From JAFECT01 sp035551675 (GTDB lineage: Bacteria; Pseudomonadota; Alphaproteobacteria; Caulobacterales; Caulobacteraceae), in assembly GCA_035551675.1 (NCBI GenBank), contig DASZMV010000065.1, forward strand, positions 25,109 to 89,108: a stretch of DNA of 64,000 nt, written 5' to 3'. The notes beneath the pieces are model-generated. The model was not told the DNA's origin, ran no database searches, and saw only the letters and a list, made by a program, of their open reading frames with translations. The position numbers and the translations under genes were made by a program. Positions 8,038-14,157 of this stretch are shown piece after piece; the first letter of the stretch is position 1, and each line of letters begins with the position of its first letter.

Positions 8038-8529
8038 ATGGCGGCGCGGCTTAAGGTCTTCACCTGGTCCGACGGCTTTCATGCCCACACCGTCGCGACG
8101 ACCTCGCGCACTAAGGCGTTGAAGGCCTGGGGCGTGAACCGCGACCTGTTCAAGGACGCCATCGCGCGCGAAATCACCGCAGGCGCCGACTATGATCGCG
8201 CCATGGCCGAACCCGGCGTGGTGATCGAACGCGGCGAGTCTATCGACCGGGGCAAAATCACCGCCCTGCGACTGCCGCCGAAGACTGCAAAAACGACGGC
8301 CCGCAAGCCGCAAGCGCCCAAGGGTCCCGATCCCGACGACGTGCGGCGTGTGGAACGGCTGAAGGACGATCTCGCCTCGCTCGAGAAAGCGCACGGCCAG
8401 GAACGCGACGAACTCGATGCCTCGATCGGCGCGCTGGAGAAGAAGCGCCGCGATCTCGAACGCGACTACGCACGCAAACGCACCGGGCTGAAACGCAAGC
8501 TGGCTGAGGCGGAGCGCCGACTGCGCTAG
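8038..8529 (+). CDS. Conserved coiled-coil protein (TolA-like annotation in alphaproteobacteria)
   Basis: 163 residues. The first 70 residues (RLKVFTWSDGFHAHTVATTSRTKALKAWG...) resemble a small conserved domain of alphaproteobacterial proteins often called cell envelope biogenesis protein TolA, although there is no TolA membrane anchor. From about residue 100 on it is a charged coiled coil (RRVERLKDDLASLEKAHGQERDEL and so on, ending RKLAEAERRLR). No catalytic motif is visible, so the function is unknown. It follows the hemerythrin gene by 5 bp and so shares its stress promoter. Its TAG stop codon lies inside the end of the repeat element at 8526-8631. Confidence 0.7.
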   Translation: MAARLKVFTWSDGFHAHTVATTSRTKALKAWGVNRDLFKDAIAREITAGADYDRAMAEPGVVIERGESIDRGKITALRLPPKTAKTTARKPQAPKGPDPDDVRRVERLKDDLASLEKAHGQERDELDASIGALEKKRRDLERDYARKRTGLKRKLAEAERRLR

Positions 8530-8631
8530 AGCGGTTTCCGGCGAAGTGGAAACCGGTTCGCCGTCAGAAACCGCGACAAAGCAAAAATCTAGAGCGCCGC
8601 TCTGATTCAATCAGAGCGAACAGCGCTCTAG
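8526..8631. repeat. 106-bp palindromic intergenic element with CTAGAGCG ends
   Basis: The element begins CTAGAGCG (8526-8533) and ends with its exact reverse complement CGCTCTAG (8624-8631); a third CTAGAGCG starts at 8589. Inside are a GGTTTCC/GGAAACC hairpin (about 8533-8554) and a perfect 10-bp stem, CGCTCTGATT-C-AATCAGAGCG, at 8598-8618. It lies between two convergent genes and provides both of their TAG stops (8527-8529 on plus, 8630-8628 on minus). It resembles the small palindromic elements scattered between genes in alphaproteobacteria. The strong hairpin may also end transcription from both sides (inference). Confidence 0.7.
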
Positions 8632-9596
8632 GCGATCTGTTCAAAGGTGCATTGCCGGGGCGCCTTGTCCGGGCGAAAGCGCAACAGACGCGTCCCGTGA
8701 CGAAAGCGGCCGCCGGTGACGTGGTCGAAGCCGACCTCGACGACGATCTTCGGCTTGACCGGCTCCCAGGCGGCGGAGCGTTCGGTCGCCCAGCGGCTGG
8801 GCCCGCCCGGCGCGTCGCCGGTAAAACCCGCGCCACCGCGAAGGGCCTCGAGTCGCTTGGTCAACGCGGGCTTGTCCGCCGCCGCGATGCCGGAGGTGAA
8901 GCCGACATGATCGAGCTTTCCCGCCGCATTGTAGAGTCCCAACAGCAAGGACGCGACCAGCTTGCCCTTGCTGGCGTAGCGAAAGCCGCCCACCACGCAG
9001 TCGGCGGTGCGCTGACGCTTCACCTTGACCATGGCGCGCTCCCCCTCGCGGTAGGGATCTTCGAGCCGCTTGGCGACCACCCCCTCCAGCTTTCCGTCGG
9101 CGAGCCAGCTCTCCGCCGTCGCGCGGTCCTCGGTCCCCGGCGTCAGCTCCAGGCGCGGCGGGTTATATTTTTTGACGAAGCGCTCCAACGCCGCGTGACG
9201 CGTCTTCAATGGCTCGCTGCGCAGGTCGCGGCCCTTGTCGTCGAGCAGCAGATCGAACACCGCATAGGTCGCGGGACTCTCCGCCGCCAGCTTGCGGATG
9301 CGGCTCTCGGCCGGATGCAGACGCAGTTGCAGCGCCTCGAAGGAATACCCGCTCGCGCCGGCGCCCAGGAGCTCGCCGTCGAGCACGAAGGTCGGCGCCC
9401 GGATCGCGCTCAGCATCGCGGCCACTTCGGGAAAATATCGCGTCAGCGGCTTGCCCGATCGCGCCTTCAGCCGCACCGCGTCGCCGTCCTTGAACGCCAG
9501 ACAGCGAAACCCGTCCCACTTGGGCTCGTACCGCCAACCCGGGCCCGTGGGCAGTTCGGGCTCGGCCTGGGCCTCCATGGTGTCGGGGTCGATCAT
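8628..9596 (-). CDS. ATP-dependent DNA ligase (LigC/LigD-ligase-domain type)
   Basis: 322 residues from the ATG at 9596. Motif I is EPKWDGFR with the adenylated Lys26; FVLDGELLG is motif III, LEGVVAKRLEDPY motif IV and MVKVKRQRTADCVVGGF motif V. A C-terminal OB-fold half follows and ends VEVGFDHVTGGRFRHGTRLLRFRPDK. No polymerase or nuclease domain is attached, so it is a stand-alone ligase of the sort used in Ku-type end joining or stationary-phase repair. It overlaps the AlkB-like gene by four bases (ATGA), which implies translational coupling. It is the third gene of an operon that begins at the EcfG-like promoter at 10508-10533. Confidence 0.88.
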   Translation of the reverse strand: MIDPDTMEAQAEPELPTGPGWRYEPKWDGFRCLAFKDGDAVRLKARSGKPLTRYFPEVAAMLSAIRAPTFVLDGELLGAGASGYSFEALQLRLHPAESRIRKLAAESPATYAVFDLLLDDKGRDLRSEPLKTRHAALERFVKKYNPPRLELTPGTEDRATAESWLADGKLEGVVAKRLEDPYREGERAMVKVKRQRTADCVVGGFRYASKGKLVASLLLGLYNAAGKLDHVGFTSGIAAADKPALTKRLEALRGGAGFTGDAPGGPSRWATERSAAWEPVKPKIVVEVGFDHVTGGRFRHGTRLLRFRPDKAPRQCTFEQIA

Positions 9597-10174
9597 GAGG
9601 TCTTCGTCGCGAAGGTGCGAAAGGTGATGGAATAACGCAGCCGCTCGACTTCGGGCACGCGATGCTCCCACACCCATCGCGCCGGGCCGGTCATCAGATA
9701 GGCCGACCGCGCCTCGACCTCCAGGCGCAGGCGTTCGAAGCTGTCGTCCTCGCGGCGGCGGCGGAACTGCAACTGGCACGGCGCCGCCAGCGACACCGCG
9801 CAGACACGCTCGAACGCCGGCTTGTCCCGATGCCAGCCGACGCCCGCGCCGGGCGCATAACGGTTGATCAGGACCTGGATGAAATCCTCGCTCGCCACCT
9901 TCGCGAAATCGGCGGCGGCGTTGCGCAGCGGCAGCAGGAAATCGGGGACGGGCTCGGCGGCCTTCACCTTCCGGTCGTCGTAGTCGTAGCGCCAGCCGAA
10001 GCCGACGACATAACGTTTGGCCGTGCGGCCGTGAAAATCGAATGGTTGAAACGGCAGCGGCGCCAGTCTTTCGACCAGCGCCGCTTCTTGATCAGGAGTT
10101 AGAAAGTCGGGCCGGTAGGCGAAACCCTCGGGATGCGGCGAACCGAACAGCGAAGGTTGCGTCGTTGCGGCCAC
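9593..10174 (-). CDS. AlkB-like 2-oxoglutarate/Fe(II) dioxygenase (alkylation repair type)
   Basis: 193 residues. The AlkB pattern is complete: FGWRYDYDD, QVLINRYAPGAGVGWHRDKP with the iron-binding HRD (H-x-D), AVSLAAPCQLQFRRR, then WEHRVPEVERLRYSITFRTF with the second His and the two Arg that hold 2-oxoglutarate. The family removes alkyl groups from nucleic acids, and SLGAP-like and R-x-x-x-x-F-R features support a repair enzyme rather than a general hydroxylase. It sits between glsB (5-bp gap) and the DNA ligase (ATGA overlap), so a DNA repair pair is made from one stress operon. Confidence 0.88.
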   Translation of the reverse strand: MAATTQPSLFGSPHPEGFAYRPDFLTPDQEAALVERLAPLPFQPFDFHGRTAKRYVVGFGWRYDYDDRKVKAAEPVPDFLLPLRNAAADFAKVASEDFIQVLINRYAPGAGVGWHRDKPAFERVCAVSLAAPCQLQFRRRREDDSFERLRLEVEARSAYLMTGPARWVWEHRVPEVERLRYSITFRTFATKTS

Positions 10175-10178
10175 GACC

Positions 10179-10445
10179 TCAGGTCAGCGGCCGGCGCCGA
10201 CCGATGATCAGGTGGTAGATCAGCAGCAGCACGATCGCGCCGATCACGGCCACGAACAGGCTGTAGAGGTTGAAGCCGGTCACGCCCGCGGCGCCGAAAA
10301 AGCGCGTGAACACGAAGCCGCCGATGAATGAACCGATGACGCCGATCACGATATCCATGATGATGCCGGAACCGGTTTGATTGACGATCTTGCTGGCGAT
10401 GAAGCCGGCGATCAGGCCCAGGACGAGCCAGGCGATAATTGACAT
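10179..10445 (-). CDS. GlsB/YeaQ/YmgE family small membrane stress protein
   Basis: 88 residues from the ATG at 10445, which has GGAAGGAACG upstream. It has three membrane segments (residues about 3-20, 29-50, 58-82) with the family signature AWLVLGLIAGFIASKI, DIVIGVIGSFIGGF and a basic tail IGRRRPLT. Members are induced by stress and of unknown molecular function. It is the first gene of the glsB-alkB-ligase operon. An upstream extension of the reading frame to 10652 was rejected because it would run through the EcfG-like promoter. Confidence 0.88.
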   Translation of the reverse strand: MSIIAWLVLGLIAGFIASKIVNQTGSGIIMDIVIGVIGSFIGGFVFTRFFGAAGVTGFNLYSLFVAVIGAIVLLLIYHLIIGRRRPLT

Positions 10446-10507
10446 AGGACGTTCCTTCCAGTTGGCCTTCCAGGTGCTGGTCTTCCAGGTGGTCTGGTCC
10501 CGAAACA

Positions 10508-10533
10508 AACGGCGCCCCCGGCGGCGCGGTTCC
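10508..10533 (-). promoter_or_regulatory. Candidate EcfG promoter for glsB-alkB-ligase
   Basis: On the minus strand GGAAC (10533-10529), a 17-bp spacer and CGTT (10511-10508) match the EcfG consensus exactly. The predicted transcript would start near 10500, about 55 bases before the glsB ATG at 10445. Confidence 0.75.
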
Positions 10534-10672
10534 AGCATGCGGTCACGCTCTGCAAGCGTAGCCGGTTGAACGTTCGATATTTTTGATCTTGGGGCGTTAG
10601 GGCAGGGCGGCGCGGAACCATTGGGGCCACACGCAATTCTCTGGGTAACCACTGCTGTTTCCGGAGACTTCC

Positions 10673-11263
10673 ATGCCCGCCGCCGCCAAAGACGCCATCG
10701 CTCTGCTCAAGGCCGACCACCGCAAGGTCGAGAAACTGTTCTCGGACTACGCGAAGGCCAAGCGCGTCGAGAAGAAGCGCACGCTCGCGCGGCAGATCTG
10801 CACCGAGTTGTCGGTGCATACCGTGATCGAAGAAGAGATCTTCTATCCAGCCTGCCGCGGCGGAGCCAAGGACAGCACCCTCGATGAAGCCTTCGTCGAG
10901 CACGACGGGGCCAAGGTCCTGGTCGCGGAACTCGAGGCTGGCGACCCGGGCGACGACTATTTCGACGCCAAGGTGAAGGTGTTGTCCGAGGACATCCGCC
11001 ACCACATCAAGGAAGAGGAGCGCCCCGGCGGCCTGTTCGCTCAGGCCCGCAAGGCCGACCTCGACCTCGACGCGCTCGGCAGGCAGTTGAAGGCCCGCAA
11101 GAAGGCGCTGTTGCAGCAGATCGACGCCGACGGCTTGCCCAGGCCGGAAATCCGCACCTTCAGCGAGGTCGAAATCGGCCGCGCGAAGACCGCGCGCGGC
11201 GCCAAGGCGCCCGGTGCACGCGCCCGCCAGGACGGTGAGGCCGGGTCGGAAGCGACGGTCTAG
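10673..11263 (+). CDS. Cytoplasmic hemerythrin-domain protein
   Basis: 196 residues, no signal peptide, GGAG 8 bp before the ATG. Hemerythrin HHE helices with ligands are plain: LLKADHRKVEKLFSDY, CTELSVHTVIEEEIFYPAC, EAFVEHDGAKVLVAELE, IRHHIKEEERPGGLFAQA. The C-terminal 50 residues are basic and Ala-rich and look disordered (KTARGAKAPGARARQ). This HHE type is widespread in alphaproteobacteria and often belongs to the general stress response. A GGAAC lies at 10614-10618, but the expected -10 (AATT) does not fit, so its own regulation is unclear. Confidence 0.88.
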   Translation: MPAAAKDAIALLKADHRKVEKLFSDYAKAKRVEKKRTLARQICTELSVHTVIEEEIFYPACRGGAKDSTLDEAFVEHDGAKVLVAELEAGDPGDDYFDAKVKVLSEDIRHHIKEEERPGGLFAQARKADLDLDALGRQLKARKKALLQQIDADGLPRPEIRTFSEVEIGRAKTARGAKAPGARARQDGEAGSEATV

Positions 11264-11292
11264 GCGAACGGACCAGCTTGCGACCAACGAGC

Positions 11293-11318
11293 GGAACTCT
11301 GGCGTCGAGGCAAGCGTT
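11293..11318 (+). promoter_or_regulatory. Candidate EcfG promoter for the SIS-domain gene
   Basis: GGAAC (11293-11297), 17-bp spacer, CGTT (11315-11318): an exact consensus match. A transcript would begin close to 11325, only a few bases before the ATG at 11329, so the message is probably leaderless or nearly so. The site rules out the in-frame TTG at 11278 as the start. Confidence 0.72.
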
Positions 11319-11328
11319 ACCGTTCGCC

Positions 11329-12006
11329 ATGAGCGCCACCGACCTTAGCGGCTTCGAGCTGCGCCTCCGCAACGCCCGCGACCCGCTGGCGCTGGATTCC
11401 GCCCTTGCCGGCTCCGCACGCGCCAAGGCGCAGGAGACTCGCGAAATCTCCACCCGCTTTTTCGACGCCGAGGCCGAGAACCTCGTGGTCATGGCGCGCG
11501 CGCTCAGCGACGTCTGGCGTGACGGCGGACGGGTCTTCGCGATGGGCCTGGGCGCCGCGGGCAGCGAGGCGGCCCGGTTCGCCATCCAGTTCCAGCATCC
11601 ATCGGTCGCGGGCCGGCGCTCGCTGACGGCGGTGAACCTCGCCGGCGATGCGGCCATGGTCTCGGCCGTGGCGGCCGAGGCGGGCTTCGACCATGTGTTC
11701 GCCCATCAGCTCGCCGCGCGCGCGTGTCCCGGCGACGGCCTGATCGGCTTTTGCATCGGGAGCGAGACGCCGAGCCTGATGGCCGCGTTCGTCGAGGCCA
11801 AGCAACGCCGCGTGGTCACCTTCGGCTTTGCCTGCGGCCACGGTGGAAAGATGCGCACCAGCGGCCTCGTCGACCACTGTCTGGTGGCGCCCACCGCGTC
11901 CGCCGCGCGCGCGCAGGAGTGTCACCTCGCAGCCGTCCACGTGCTCGGCGACCTCGTCCACTCGATCCTCGCCGACGATCCGGGCCCGCTCGAGGCGGAG
12001 CACTAA
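11329..12006 (+). CDS. SIS-domain protein (GmhA/DiaA-like sugar isomerase fold)
   Basis: 225 residues from the ATG at 11329. The SIS (sugar isomerase) fold is seen in VFAMGLGAAGSEAARFAIQF (phosphosugar-binding loop), LTAVNLAGDAAMVSAVA, DGLIGFCIGSETPSLMAAF and ECHLAAVHVLGDLVHSIL, which is the pattern of phosphoheptose isomerase and DiaA-like proteins. The Glu and His positions needed for GmhA catalysis are not certain, so a binding or regulatory role is possible. The neighbours are stress proteins rather than heptose genes. An EcfG-like promoter abuts its start. Confidence 0.72.
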   Translation: MSATDLSGFELRLRNARDPLALDSALAGSARAKAQETREISTRFFDAEAENLVVMARALSDVWRDGGRVFAMGLGAAGSEAARFAIQFQHPSVAGRRSLTAVNLAGDAAMVSAVAAEAGFDHVFAHQLAARACPGDGLIGFCIGSETPSLMAAFVEAKQRRVVTFGFACGHGGKMRTSGLVDHCLVAPTASAARAQECHLAAVHVLGDLVHSILADDPGPLEAEH

Positions 12007-12028
12007 GCCGACGCGGCGCGACCGGCGT

Positions 12029-12361
12029 CTACTTGCGTGGCGGCTTGCCGAACTCGGCGCGCAGTTCGTCCTTGGCGGCCTCCAGCACACGGCGGTGGTC
12101 GGCGCTCAGGTTGTCGCCGGCGCGGTTGATGTAAAAGGTCAGCATCGACATGGCCGAGCGATAGGGGCTCGACTTGCGCTTGTGGCTGTGTTCGGCCGAG
12201 CGTTTCAGCGATCTGGCGATGGCCTTCGGATCGTCCGACTTGAACACGTCTCGATCGAGTTCGAGCGCGTGGCTGTGCTCGGTCACGTCGGCGGACCAGC
12301 GGTGGTCTTTGTGCGCCGATCTTTCGTTCCGGTGGCTTTCGCTTGAGGTGTGGCGGGTCAT
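12029..12361 (-). CDS. DUF3175 domain-containing protein
   Basis: 110 residues. The family core is recognisable: RWSADVTEHSHALELDRDVF, KSDDPKAIARSLKRSAE, then SPYRSAMSMLTFYINRAGDNL. It is small, basic and soluble; function is unknown. Proteins of this family often sit beside stress genes in alphaproteobacteria. It is convergent with the SIS gene (22-bp gap). A GGAAC-N17-GGTT site lies directly upstream (12395-12370). Confidence 0.82.
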   Translation of the reverse strand: MTRHTSSESHRNERSAHKDHRWSADVTEHSHALELDRDVFKSDDPKAIARSLKRSAEHSHKRKSSPYRSAMSMLTFYINRAGDNLSADHRRVLEAAKDELRAEFGKPPRK

Positions 12362-12369
12362 GCGTCTCG

Positions 12370-12395
12370 AACCGACGCCGCGCGCCGCCGGTTCC
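12370..12395 (-). promoter_or_regulatory. Candidate EcfG promoter for the DUF3175 gene
   Basis: On the minus strand GGAAC (12395-12391), 17 bp, GGTT (12373-12370). It differs from consensus at one -10 base. The predicted start is within a few bases of the ATG at 12361, so the message would be nearly leaderless, as for the SIS gene. Confidence 0.58.
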
Positions 12396-12418
12396 GACAG
12401 ATCGGCTTCAGAAGCAAA

Positions 12419-12446
12419 ATCGCCCCCGGACTGCTCCGGGGGCGAT
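12419..12446 (-). terminator. Intrinsic terminator of the hemerythrin-RDY gene
   Basis: A perfect 11-bp stem (ATCGCCCCCGG with CCGGGGGCGAT) and a 6-base loop. On the minus strand it is followed by TTTTGCTT, about 35 bp past the stop of the gene at 12482-13744. Confidence 0.82.
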
Positions 12447-12481
12447 CTTCCTTACAAGCTGCGCCTGAGCACAAGCGGCGC

Positions 12482-13744
12482 CTAGCGCCAGCTTTCCCAG
12501 CCGCCTTGACCGTGCGAGCGCGAGCCCGCGGCGCGGCGCGTATAGTCGTGGTCGTCCGCGCCGCTCATGCGATAGCCGCGCTGCTGGTCGACGCTGTTGC
12601 GCTCATAGTCCGGGTGCGCGCCCTGCGGGCCGTATTCGGCGTTGCGAGCGATGTACTGCTGGCCGCGTTCGTTGCCGCGGTCCTGGTCCTGATCGCGGCT
12701 GAGCGACCGGCCGGTCTGATAGTCGCGATTGTAGTCGCCGGAATAGCCGCGCGCGTAGGGCTGACCCTGGTCGTAGCCGGACTGGAAGCCGCCGTATTCA
12801 TTGCGGTCGTAAGGGCTCGAGCCGCGGGCGCCGTACGCACGGTCGGAATCGTAGCGGTCATAGCGGCCGCCCTGGCCCGAGGTTCCGAAGCGGCGGTCGT
12901 CCTCGCGGGTATAGCGGCCGCGATCGTCACGCTCGTTGTATTGCGAGCGGCCGAAGGACCGCGCCTCGTCATAGCCGCGACCGCCGGCGCTCCTGTAGTC
13001 GCCCGCTTGATTGTAGCCGCCGCGGTCGTGGCCGTAATAGTCGCGCCCGTCGCTGTAGCGGTCGAGCGTGCCGCCCGGACGATGGTCGTCCTGGTCCCTG
13101 AGAAAGCGGCCCTGGTTGTCCTGGTCGCGGTTGCCGCGGTTGTACTGATCTCGGTCGTGGTCGTAGCGGGCCATGGAGGTCTCCTGGTGATTGCGGGCGT
13201 CGTTCAGGCGCCGCGCGAGATCGGGGGTGTCGACGCCAGAGGCTGCGGCGCGCGCGAACAGGCCATTCGTCGGCGCTTCGTCCGCACGGATGCGGTCGCG
13301 GATCAATTCGGACAGGACCTGCACCTTGGCGTGTCCCGCGTCGTCGTTGTCGCGACCCACGGTTTTCAGCAGGCCGTCGATCAGGCCGCTCATCACTTCG
13401 GCGCGGTCGAGCGCAGCGTGCTCAGTCATCGCGTCGCGGCAGGCGGGATAGAAGGCCGTCTCGAGCATGCGCTGATGCACCTCTACCGCGTCGCGCAGCT
13501 TGGTCGCGGCCTCGCGCCGCTTGGCCTCGTCGCCGCCGGCGCCGATGTAGTCGCCGATCGCCTGTTCGATCTTGTGGTTGTCGGACTTCAGCGTCGCGAT
13601 AACGCCGGGCGTGGCCCCGTCGTTAGACTTGGCTTCTTCCGGCGACGCCTGTTTCGCAACCGTGCTCTTGCGCGCCGTGCGCGGGGCGGCGGCTTTCTTG
13701 GCGCGACTGCGGTTGGTGGTCTTGGGACTGCGCGCTCTGGCCAT
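12482..13744 (-). CDS. Hemerythrin-like protein with a long Arg/Asp/Tyr/Gly-rich disordered tail
   Basis: 420 residues from the ATG at 13744 (GAGGA upstream). Residues 1-40 are basic (RSRAKKAAAPRTARKS). Residues about 50-190 are a hemerythrin-like helical bundle (LKSDNHKIEQAIGDYI, VEVHQRMLETAFYPACRDAM). The last 230 residues are low complexity: Arg, Asp, Tyr, Gly, Gln and Asn in patterns such as RYDHDRDQYNRG and YDRYDSDRAYG. An internal in-frame ATG at 13174 (MARYDHDRD) marks the exact start of this tail and has its own AGGAG 7 bp upstream, so the tail could also be made alone as a 230-residue protein. A weak EcfG-like site lies at 13846-13821. Confidence 0.78.
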   Translation of the reverse strand: MARARSPKTTNRSRAKKAAAPRTARKSTVAKQASPEEAKSNDGATPGVIATLKSDNHKIEQAIGDYIGAGGDEAKRREAATKLRDAVEVHQRMLETAFYPACRDAMTEHAALDRAEVMSGLIDGLLKTVGRDNDDAGHAKVQVLSELIRDRIRADEAPTNGLFARAAASGVDTPDLARRLNDARNHQETSMARYDHDRDQYNRGNRDQDNQGRFLRDQDDHRPGGTLDRYSDGRDYYGHDRGGYNQAGDYRSAGGRGYDEARSFGRSQYNERDDRGRYTREDDRRFGTSGQGGRYDRYDSDRAYGARGSSPYDRNEYGGFQSGYDQGQPYARGYSGDYNRDYQTGRSLSRDQDQDRGNERGQQYIARNAEYGPQGAHPDYERNSVDQQRGYRMSGADDHDYTRRAAGSRSHGQGGWESWR

Positions 13745-13820
13745 GGGTTCCTCTCCACCGGCGTGCCCGCGCCGCGGCAACCGCGAGCGTTCGTGAGACG
13801 CGCCTCTTTTGATGGCTCTC

Positions 13821-13846
13821 AACCGATGTCAGATAGCCAAGGTTTC
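13821..13846 (-). promoter_or_regulatory. Weak EcfG-like promoter upstream of the third hemerythrin gene
   Basis: On the minus strand GAAAC (13846-13842), 17 bp, GGTT (13824-13821): one mismatch in each box. It is listed because position and spacing match the other four sites; alone it would not be convincing. Confidence 0.35.
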
Positions 13847-13872
13847 AGCGTCGCCGTGGAGATTCGCCTTTG

Positions 13873-14157
13873 CTAGGCGCGACCGTCTTTGGCGCGGTTG
13901 CGATAGCGCAGCTTGAGCACGAGAATTGCGCCGGACAGGACCAGACTGACACCGTTTGAAACGATCAGCGGCAGGCTTTGGCGTAACAAGCCGTAAATCA
14001 GCCACAGCGAAAACCCGGTGACCGTCACCGCATACATGCGCAGCGACACCGCCTTGGCGTCCTTCTCGCGGATCATCTTGACCAGTTGCGGCACGAAACT
14101 GGCCACCGAACAAAGCCCGGCGGCGGCGCCGATGACTTCGACCAGAACGTCGTGCAT
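13873..14157 (-). CDS. SemiSWEET-type small sugar transporter (PQ-loop family)
   Basis: 94 residues with three membrane segments: residues about 4-25 (VEVIGAAAGLCSVASFVPQLVKMI), 38-58 and 64-86. The SFVPQL motif is the PQ-loop that opens each SemiSWEET half-transporter, and the helix-2 sequence VSLRMYAVTVTGFSLWLIYG fits the family. A homodimer would move a small sugar across the inner membrane; substrate unknown. The ATG shares one base with the TGA of the AsmA gene upstream, so the two are translationally linked. Confidence 0.85.
   Translation of the reverse strand: MHDVLVEVIGAAAGLCSVASFVPQLVKMIREKDAKAVSLRMYAVTVTGFSLWLIYGLLRQSLPLIVSNGVSLVLSGAILVLKLRYRNRAKDGRA

Noticed and set aside
10614..10638. 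GGAAC upstream of the cytoplasmic hemerythrin gene as a sixth EcfG promoter
   Set aside because: The bases at the -10 position (AATT or ATTC) do not match CGTT at either spacing.
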